The notes under the pieces: model-generated
What the model was told of the DNA's origin: nothing
Databases searched by the model: none
Seen by the model: the letters and a program-made list of their open reading frames with translations, nothing else
Part shown: one piece after another, positions 57,168 to 64,000 of the stretch
Position numbering within the stretch: the stretch's first letter is position 1
Layout of the letters: each line of letters begins with the position of its first letter
NCBI GenBank assembly: GCA_030490835.1
Contig: CM059971.1
Coordinates: 4,942,007-5,006,006 of the forward strand
Reading direction: 5' to 3'
DNA from: Annona cherimola
Lineage: Eukaryota; Streptophyta; Magnoliopsida; Magnoliales; Annonaceae
DNA length: 64,000 bases
Program-made: the position numbers and the translations under genes

Positions 57168-57630
57168 GTTGGGAAAATCATATTGATTAAGTCCATAATT
57201 ACCCAGGATACTCTATGCTAAATTACTAAGAAAATAAAAGCTATAAGCGGAAGCGTACCTGAATCCATGGATGCAGCGCGTTCTTGAATTCTGTGGTTTT
57301 CGGTCTTCCAAGTTAATGCCCTAGGATTTTCAGGAAAAGGTGACTCCTCTTTTCAACTGATGGGATGTTAAAAAGAAACCCTGAAAGGTGCATAACCTGG
57401 GGACCACAATCGTTTATATAGGAAACCTATCTTTCGTATTTCTAATTTAGTCCATCATAAAAATAGAAATTAGAAATTAGGCTGTAAGGTTTCTACGCAT
57501 AGGAGATCCATACTTTATTAGATTATTTAGGCCCAGAAAACCTTATAAGATTACTTTATAATTTGGGTCGTCATTTATGATAGCGTATACATATAATTAT
57601 TATATATGTATGTCCAAAATTTCAACAATC
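57168..57630 (-). mobile_element. Copia-type LTR with polypurine tract
   Basis: On the minus strand CAAGTGGGAGAT (57645-57631), the classic Copia polypurine tract, is followed directly by TGTTGAAATTTTGGAC, and the sequence ends TTTTCCCAACA at 57168. TGTTG...CAACA ends are inverted partners and 463 bp is a normal length. It is therefore a 3' LTR whose internal part to the right is lost. A second LTR-like start (TGTTGGAATTTTGGAC) occurs near 57941, so the structure is rearranged. Confidence 0.55.
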
Positions 57631-57673
57631 TCCCACTTGGACTACATATATTTTTATAATTATATATATAATC

Positions 57674-57894
57674 TTATAAGCTTAAAACCTTTTACTATCA
57701 TACCAAAATCATCTCCGAACAATCTCGTCCATTAGTTATATTAATAACCATCCAAATTGAATTGATCATATTTTATGATCCCGTTATCAGATTTGAACGA
57801 TCCAATAGTGATTTGGTTCTATGTTAGCATAACTAATGGACGAGATTGTTCAGAGATGATTTTAGTATGATAGCAAAAGGTTTTAAGCTTATAA
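57674..57894 (-). repeat. Hairpin with 66-bp arms
   Basis: 57674-57739 and 57829-57894 are inverted repeats that differ at three positions; the loop is 89 bp (57740-57828). All three differences are A/C pairs on the plus strand and so become G-U pairs if the minus strand is transcribed. The arms include GAACAATCTCGTCCATTAGT. The origin may be a head-to-head duplication of LTR-adjacent sequence. Confidence 0.8.
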
Positions 57895-57944
57895 AGTTAT
57901 ATATTAATTATGATATATGTATGTCCAAAATTCCAACAAGCACG

Positions 57945-58400
57945 CCTATAGTTATTACCACAACTAGCATAACATATGTAGGACATATGCAGGACATGAG
58001 TCTTACCTCTTGCCCCAAGCATAAGACATGAGAAGGGTGAGCAAGATGACACACTGTCCACATATAAGATAACTTAGATTAATTCTATAGCTATCATTCC
58101 GATCTTGTCTTCATGCTTGGTTTTCTCTTTGACACTCACTAGTAAAAAGCAATTCGCACCAGCATAATTGCCTCGATCTCATCCTTGTGCTTGATCTCAT
58201 GATGAAATTTCACTCAACTTTCTCCTAGAAAGATCATGCTTAAGCTAACAAAAGAAGCCTATATAAAAGGAACTTGAAGAGGAGGAATAGGCTCTACTCG
58301 GTTCTACTCCTCCAACAACCTCAAAATTCCCACGTCTCTCTTCTTCTTCTCTATAATGCCTAGACTATCTTTCTTCATTTTATAACTAGGGACACCCATG
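57945..58400 (+). other. Promoter-like stretch, no gene attached
   Basis: CCTATATAAAAGG near 58259 is a strong TATA-like motif, followed by a purine-rich then CT-rich leader-like segment (58280-58360). No coding exon could be found downstream before AT-rich repeat DNA begins at about 58405. Confidence 0.3.
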
Positions 58401-59155
58401 TATCTTTTTATATATATATATAGTGAGACTCTAATCCCCACAGTTTTCAAGATGACCTTATACCCACAAACCCTCCTTTTCTATATAAAAAATCTTGCCC
58501 CCTTTACTTCTGCTCATGTAAATCTACATTTGTCGTTGATGTCCTATGAGCTTGTACACCATGAATTGATTTTAAAGTCATTAATTCAATATCTAAATTA
58601 TTTAAAATGTCATTTATATATTAATGACTAATTTTATAAATTATTATAACATTCTAATGCATATTTGAATGGATATAAATGTTTTTTTGTAAATTATATA
58701 TATGTATTAAGTAGGCGTGCCCCACCCCAAACTTAGATTGAAATAATTTTTCAATACAATGATAAAAACTAATGACATTGAAAAAAATGAAAGAATTGGA
58801 TTTCAGTTTATTTATCCAAGTAAGCCCCCCTAGTGGAGTTGTTAAACTAAAATACTTCATGACACTATTGGCATTGAAGTGTTTTTAAAAAATTAATAGT
58901 TATATATTTATTCTCAAAAGATGTCAAATTTTTTTTAAAATATAAGTTTAAATGAAAATATTTTTTAGTAATACTTTAAAATAAATAGTATTAAACAATA
59001 TAAACAATTTTGATTTGGAAAGGAAAAGCTTAAAATAAAAAATAAGATGTTACATATATATCTTCACACACATAATTATATTGATTCATTATTTCTAAAA
59101 CTTTCACACATCATCGTTCCTGCCCAACGCGTTGGAAAGGTGAATTTCGCGGTAG
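58401..59155. other. AT-rich DNA with a family C fragment
   Basis: 58560-58700 carries family C words (TCAATATCTAAATTATTTAA, TAAATTATTATAACATTC, TATTTGAATGGATATAAATG). Nothing else is recognised. Confidence 0.4.
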
Positions 59156-59159
59156 TACC

Positions 59160-59357
59160 TAATAAGTTTTGGGAGAAAATGAATCCAAGTCTATGTTCAT
59201 TGATGACAGAATTCAATAAATACAGAAGAGATCTAACAAGAAACAAACAATAGCAGTAAAACCTCCTGAATAGCAGGGGACTTAAACAAACAGCTATGAC
59301 TTATTCAAACAGCTACAGAAAATGAACAAACAGAAACAGAATAACAGGTCACTTATA
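59160..59357 (-). repeat. 3' LTR of the Ty1-copia element
   Basis: About 198 bp, minus strand TATAAGTGACC to AAAACTTATTA. Its left 93 bp match 63908-64000 except at two positions (59173 G/C and one A/T near 59241). The terminal bases TATAAGT and ACTTATTA are imperfect inverted partners. At 198 bp it is short for a Copia LTR. Confidence 0.85.
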
Positions 59358-59365
59358 CGCCCCTC

Positions 59366-59896
59366 TCAAGTTTGGGGTTGAGGAACAACTCCTAACTTGG
59401 ATAGATGTAGGGTGAAAGCAGCAACTAGAAGGGCCTTGGTAAGCGTATCTGCCAACTGGTCAGCAGCATGAACATGCGTAACATTGAGATGGTTTTTGTC
59501 AATATGATCACGAACAAAATGGAGGTCCACTTCAAGGTGCTTCATCTTGCTACGAAGGACAGGATGGTGACAATGAAAGATAGTGCCAAGATTGTCACAT
59601 AAGATGGTAGGAGGTGAGTAAATAGGGATCATCAGCTCATGAAGCAATTGAGTTACCCAAAGAGTTTCAGAGGCAGCAGCAGCAATATCTTTGTACTCGG
59701 CTTCGGTGGAGGATCGAGCAATGGTGCATTGTTTCTTAGACAACCAGGTGATGGGACTGGCGCCAAAGTACAGAATAAAACCTGTTGTGGATGCATGATC
59801 ATTGGGGTCACCGGCCCAGTCGGCGTCAGAAAACATATACAAATTCATGTCTGAACGACTAGAGATGCAAAGGCCATAAGAGGCAGTTTGCTTCAA
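59366..59896 (-). pseudogene. RNase H domain of the Copia polyprotein
   Basis: The 176-codon frame contains DADWAGDPNDHASTTGF, WLSKKQCTIARSSTEAEYKD and an Asp near the C-terminus in the HLEVDLHFVRDH context, all expected of Copia RNase H. It runs to the true end of the polyprotein (VVPQPQT). It is separated from the reverse transcriptase by a TGA just upstream (about 59897), where an Arg-like codon is usual. Confidence 0.85.
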
Positions 59897-60061
59897 ATAT
59901 CACAGAACCCATTTGAGTGCCTTCCAATGAGTTTCAGAGGGTGAATGCATAAACTGCGATAATTTATTTACAGAGTAGGAGATGTCAGGCCTAATGAAAG
60001 TTAGGTATTGCAAACGACCAAGGACTTGCCAGTATAAAGTAGTATCCATTCGAGGTGTGCC

Positions 60062-60985
60062 ATCATCAAAAGTTAAAAACTAAGATGAACTGAATGAGGC
60101 CAGGACACCATTGCTATTGTGCATGTTTGTTTCATGAAGTATGTCAAAAACATACTTGGTTTGGGACAGAAGGATGCCATTAGCAGTAGGAACTACCTCA
60201 ATACCCAAAAAATACTTGAGGAAACAACGATCTTTAAGAGGGAACTTGCTGGAGAGAGAGGAAATGACAAGTTTAATGATGGTGGAGTCACTGCCGGTGA
60301 CAACAATATCGTCGACATAAAGGAGAAGATAGACAAGGACACCATGGCTATTTCTGATGAACAAAGAGGCATCTAAATGTGACCTGTGGAAGCCCAGAAG
60401 TAATAGAAATTTTGTGAGTTCTTTATACCACTGTTGGGGAGCTTGTTTTAGCCCGTAAATGGCTTTCTTCAATCGGCAAACATGGAAAGGCATATTGGTG
60501 TTTTCAAATCTAGGTGGTTGCTTCATGAAAACCTGTTCATCAAGATAGTCTTGCAAGAAGGCATTGTCGATGTCGAGTTGATGCAAAGGCCAGTGATTTT
60601 GAACAGCAATTGATAAAACTAAATGGACCATTGTAGGCTTGACAACTAGACTAAAGGTTAATGATAATCAACACCAACTGTTTGAGTGAAACCCTTTGCT
60701 ACTAGTAGTACTTTGTAGCGATCAATCGTCCCATCCGGCTTATGCTTGATGTGAAATATCCATTTGCAGCCCACCACGTTGGAGTGGGGGTCACGGGGTA
60801 CAAGGTCCCATGTCTGATTCCGTTGTAGAGCATCAAATTCAGCTTTCATGGCAGCTGTCCAGTGAGGATATTGAAGAGTTTGGTTAAAGGTAGTGGGTGT
60901 GATGGAGGAGGTGAGAGGGGCTGTGTAATCAAACACTTTTTTGGGTTTGAAAATATTATGGTGGGATCGAGTGGTCATACGTGAA
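60062..60985 (-). pseudogene. Reverse transcriptase domain of the Copia polyprotein
   Basis: 60985-60658 holds the RT entrance (WTAAMKAEFDALQRNQTWDL, VGCKWIFHIKHKPDGTIDRY). A small deletion at about 60657 shifts the frame. 60631-60080 continues with LDIDNAFLQDYLDEQVFMKQ, YGLKQAPQQWY and the catalytic YVDDIV box. A TAG at about 60078 follows. So the active-site aspartates are present but the frame is broken. Confidence 0.88.
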
Positions 60986-62235
60986 GGTGGAGGAAGTGGC
61001 GAGATGGACGATGCAATGGATGTAGGAAGCGGTTGAGTTTGTGCATGTGTCGTTGAAGGAGCTTGGTTGGGAAGGGAAGAAGCGAGCATGGGTGGCAACA
61101 GTGCAGGTGGAGCAGGGGAAGCAGATTGAGATGGAATAGGAAGTTGAGAATGACGAGAATATGTATGGAGTGGAGGTTGAAGAGAAGAGTTACCTATGGG
61201 TGAGGGACTCGTACTGGGAGCAGCCGTTGGAGATGAACTCGGACAAGGCACCAATGGTGGAGGAGAAGAGAGCAGAATGGGAGGTGGAATTTTCAGCGTG
61301 AAGGAAGGAAGAGAAGGAGGAGCATCGGCATGTGAAATAGGTTCCCAATCAAGGCGAGAAAATTGGTGGTTAATGTTGGAGAAAATAGTTTCAAATGGAA
61401 AAATATTTTCAAAAAATTGTACATCACATGACAGAAATATTTTGGATGATAAATGGTCAAAGCACTGATGACAGTGATGAATTAAGGAGAAACCCAAGCA
61501 AATACAAGGTTTTGGGTGAGGTTCAAGTTTATGGTAGGTGTATGGTGTGAGCCAAGGATAGCAAAGACTACCAAACACTCGTAGAGTTTGATAAGTTGGG
61601 TCTTCTCCAAATAACCTTTTATATGGTGAATCATTGGATAGATTGGGAGTGGGAAGACGGTTGAGTAAAAAAACAGCATGATGACAGGCAAAACTCCTAA
61701 AATTGGAGGGAAGGGAATCTTGATGAAGAAGGGTCATGGCAGTTTCCATAATGGTCCGATGACATCGTTCAGCAAGAGCTACCCTTTGTGGTGTATATGG
61801 AGGAGAAATTAATTGCTCAATGTCGTTGGAGTGAAGATAGGAATCTAAACCTTGAAATTTACCACCATTATCAGTATAAAGAGACACAATTTTGTTTTTG
61901 AAAAAGTTTTCCACCAATGGATGAAAATTTTGAAATATTGATTGGACTTCATTTTTATTTTTATTATGTATAGCCAAGTATATTTTGTGTATTGATCAAC
62001 AAATATGCAATAATACAATTTTTTATCGACTGATAATACTGGAGAAAGACCCTATAAATCACTAAAAATTCTTTTGAGCGGTGCATCACTAATCAACGTG
62101 TTCTGATAGAAAGGTAATCGATGAACTTTATTTGAAGAGCAAGCATTACAAAATGATAATTGTTCTTTGTTAGAAAAATGTAAAGAAAATTTATTTAAAA
62201 TAAAGTGTAAAACTTTAGAATTGGGGTGACCCAAT
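60986..62235 (-). pseudogene. Integrase region of the Copia polyprotein
   Basis: The HHCC zinc-binding part lies at about 62250-62110 (SLWH, RLGHPN, CNAC). The catalytic core follows with the Asp in IFSDL, the Asp in YTDNGGKFQG and the Glu in ALAERCHRT, so the DDE triad is still present. The usual Glu after GG is Lys. Breaks: TGA in the HHCC motif (about 62237), TAG at about 62049, and a frameshift near 61977. The C-terminal part (61400-60990) is Pro/Ser-rich, as usual before RT. Confidence 0.85.
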
Positions 62236-62401
62236 CGTCAATGCCAGAGTGATATTGAGATGTTTGGTAATGCGAGATAGGTCAGTGGGCGGTTGAAATA
62301 TGGCCATACATAGAGTTCATCTTTACTCCGGCCGCATACCAGTGGAGCTCCCGTACTCAAGTCCTTTACAACAAATTTGCACTGAAAGAATTCAATGGAG
62401 G

Positions 62402-62680
62402 TTAGATTGTCTTGACAAAACTCAGAACAGAAATCAAAATTTTTTTTATAGATGGTGCACAAAGGGTGTTAGAGAGCCTGAAAGAAGAATTTGATGCATG
62501 TATTTTAGTGGAACCAGTATGAGTTATAGGAATCATATTACCATCACCCATTGAAACTTCTTCAACTCCACAGTAATTTTCACTAGTCTGGAGATTGTTC
62601 GGAGCAGTAGTTAAATGATGAGATGCACCAGTGTCCAAGATCCATGACAGTGCATTATTAGCAAATTTTTAAGCAAAATT
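62402..62680 (-). pseudogene. Aspartic protease region of the Copia polyprotein
   Basis: WILDTGASHHLT (about 62650-62615) contains the catalytic DTGA. GDGNMIPITHTGSTKI follows as in other Copia proteases. A TAA just upstream (about 62670) interrupts the junction with gag. Confidence 0.85.
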
Positions 62681-63636
62681 ATCTTTGGCTTCTTGGTGGT
62701 TGTGTGACTTGGATAGGCAAAGACGAGCTGTGTAACCATACTTGTCGCAAAGTTGACATTGCACCTTTGAAAAATTTTGTGCTGAAGAGGATGGAAAAGA
62801 TGTAAAGGACGACGCCAGTGAGTTTGATTCCTATGCGGTTGAACCTTCCATGGTTGTTGCTATTGTTGACCTCATTTGTTATTACGGAATGCATTGTTTG
62901 GGATAGTTCTTTGTGCAACAGCCGCTATGATGGAGGTTAAAGATTTCTTAAGATCTGCATGTTTTAGAAGAAGCTCACGGTTGAGAAGCTTGTCAAATAG
63001 TTCCTCATAAGATATGGGTGAGTCACGAGCTTGAATAGCTGCAGAGATAGACTCGTAATTAGATCCAATACCATTTAATAGTTTAACAACGAGCTCTGCA
63101 TTGGTAACAGGGGCGTCGGCTATGGCAAGTTCATCTGCTATGGCTCGAACTTCTCGCATATATTCAGAGATGGTTTTAGTTTCTTTCGTAATAGCAGCTA
63201 AGGAATTGCGAAGACTAAAGATGCGTGTATGTGACTTGTTGGCATACAGAGTGTGTAAAGCATCCCTAGCGTGCTTTGATGTTGTAGTTTGAGCAATTGT
63301 AGAAGTAATGGTCGAGTCAACTGATGCCATTAAGGTGTTCCGAATAAGCTAGTCTTGTCGGAACCAGATTTTATATTGAGGATTCAGAGCTTCTATATTG
63401 TTGACAGTGGTGGTCGTAGGTGGGTTGACCATTGTTCCATCAAGATAAGAGTAGACGTCATGACCAAACATAAGAGACTCTACCTGGGCTTTCCAGTTAG
63501 CAAAGTTGGTTAGTCCGGTAAGCTTGAGAGGCAACTGAGATCCTGAGTTAAATTGCACCAGTTGATTGGTGGTTTGGGCAACGAGAATGGAGTCAGCAGG
63601 ATTCACCATTGTGGGGTTGTTAGTTGTGGGAACCAT
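62681..63636 (-). pseudogene. gag region of the Copia polyprotein
   Basis: The likely start is the ATG at 63636 (MVPTTNN). The N-terminal part is open to 63349, then an in-frame TAG, then open again to 62872 (with KHARDALHTLYANKSHTRIF and TISEYMREVRAIADELA, typical of Copia gag). A frame change precedes the zinc knuckle CQLCDKYGYTARLC (about 62758-62717), where the normal His is Tyr. Confidence 0.85.
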
Positions 63637-63894
63637 GGATTTGAGATTCAAGGATGCAAAAAGAGATGACTGCAGAAAGAAGCTGACTGATACTCCCCAA
63701 ACGAGGATAAGCTATTTAAGAATTTTATACCTGGTCCAAAAGTCAGAAATGCTCCTCTTCCGAAAGCCTATGGACAAGGACGACGTGGAGTCTGATAAGG
63801 ATAGATTTTTTAGAAGGCTTAGGCTTCTTCGAGGCAGCAAGGATGTAGAGGAGATAACTGCAGAGAAACTAATTGATTCTCGTGAGAGAGCAAT

Positions 63895-63907
63895 GACTCT
63901 GATACCA
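63895..63907 (-). promoter_or_regulatory. Primer binding site, tRNA-iMet type
   Basis: TGGTATCAGAGTC on the minus strand directly abuts the LTR end. TGGTATCAGAGC is the standard primer site of plant Copia elements, complementary to the 3' end of initiator tRNA-Met. Confidence 0.9.
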
Positions 63908-64000
63908 TAATAAGTTTTGGCAGAAAATGAATCCAAGTCTATGTTCATTGATGACAGAATTCAATAAATACAGAAGAGATCTAACAAGTAACAAACAATA
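63908..64000 (-). repeat. Partial 5' LTR of the Ty1-copia element
   Basis: The inner 93 bp of the 5' LTR (minus-strand 3' half, ending ACTTATTA); the rest lies beyond the window. Confidence 0.85.

Larger units (their letters stand above)
59160..64000 (-). mobile_element. Ty1-copia retrotransposon, 5' LTR cut by the window end
   Basis: Minus-strand order: partial 5' LTR (64000-63908), primer site (63907-63895), gag, protease, integrase, reverse transcriptase, RNase H, polypurine tract (59369-59358), 3' LTR (59357-59160). The gag-PR-IN-RT-RH order defines Ty1-copia (Pseudoviridae). In the 93 bp of LTR available from both ends I count two differences (about 2%). The polyprotein is broken by several in-frame stops and at least two frameshifts, so this copy is not autonomous. 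The LTRs lack the usual TG...CA ends. The left flank is GTACC (59155-59159); its partner is outside the window. Confidence 0.93.

Noticed and set aside
59639..61468. Plus-strand ORFs within the Copia element
   Set aside because: Antisense to RNase H, RT and integrase frames.

Overview
This window looks like nuclear DNA from a flowering plant. The evidence is an R2R3-MYB factor with the plant three-exon layout, a plant-type NEET (CDGSH) gene with a transit-peptide-like N-terminus, an FHA-domain gene with a 3.7 kb intron, a Ty1-copia element with a tRNA-iMet primer site, and dense Tourist, hAT, CACTA and Mutator-like MITEs. The species cannot be told from the sequence. Everything below was read by eye with no alignment, so ends quoted without a target-site duplication (TSD) are approximate.

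Three host genes are supported, all on the minus strand. (1) 23596-25786 is a two-exon NEET gene of 103 codons, whose second exon is too short for simple ORF finding. (2) 30251-32487 is a three-exon MYB26/MS35-like R2R3-MYB of 344 codons. (3) 47622-52280 is a two-exon FHA-domain gene of 323 codons, with a TAG that cuts off an acidic tail still readable to 47559. An unidentified C-terminal exon (56644-56787) and two weak ORFs near 40 kb are listed with low confidence. The genes share no evident pathway: NEET is an organellar Fe-S protein, the MYB an anther or secondary-wall type regulator, and the FHA protein a phosphopeptide-binding nuclear-type protein.

The rest is a transposon graveyard. 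Recurrent families are: A, Tourist/PIF-Harbinger-like MITEs (ends GGGTGTGTTTGG, TSD TTA/TAA, about 290 bp); B, short Mutator-like MITEs (9-bp TSD, 320-390 bp); C, AT-rich elements with long imperfect terminal inverted repeats (TIRs), about 500 bp; D, Mutator-like elements with long TIRs, ends like GGGTAATTTGCATATA; and several hAT-type elements with 8-bp TSDs.

Layout: 1-5.5 kb, a hAT element, then a 5'-truncated LINE (2021-4738) carrying a hAT insertion, then a MITE in a MITE. 5.5-19.9 kb, MITEs, two GC-rich unexplained islands, a SINE. 19.9-23.35 kb, a CACTA element containing a Tourist MITE and a probable solo LTR. 23.6-25.8 kb, NEET. 26-30 kb, MITEs including one with a perfect 9-bp TSD (29201-29524). 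30.2-33 kb, MYB. 33-41.5 kb, MITEs. 41.56-44.39 kb, a Mutator-like element with about 190-bp TIRs and a solo LTR inside (TSD GTAGT). 45.2-46.1 kb, a 407-bp tandem duplication. 47.6-52.3 kb, FHA gene. 52.77-55.13 kb, a second large Mutator-like element with a perfect TSD. 55-59 kb, a SINE, MITEs, a Copia-type LTR and a 66-bp-arm hairpin. 59.16-64 kb, a Ty1-copia retrotransposon on the minus strand whose 5' LTR runs off the window.
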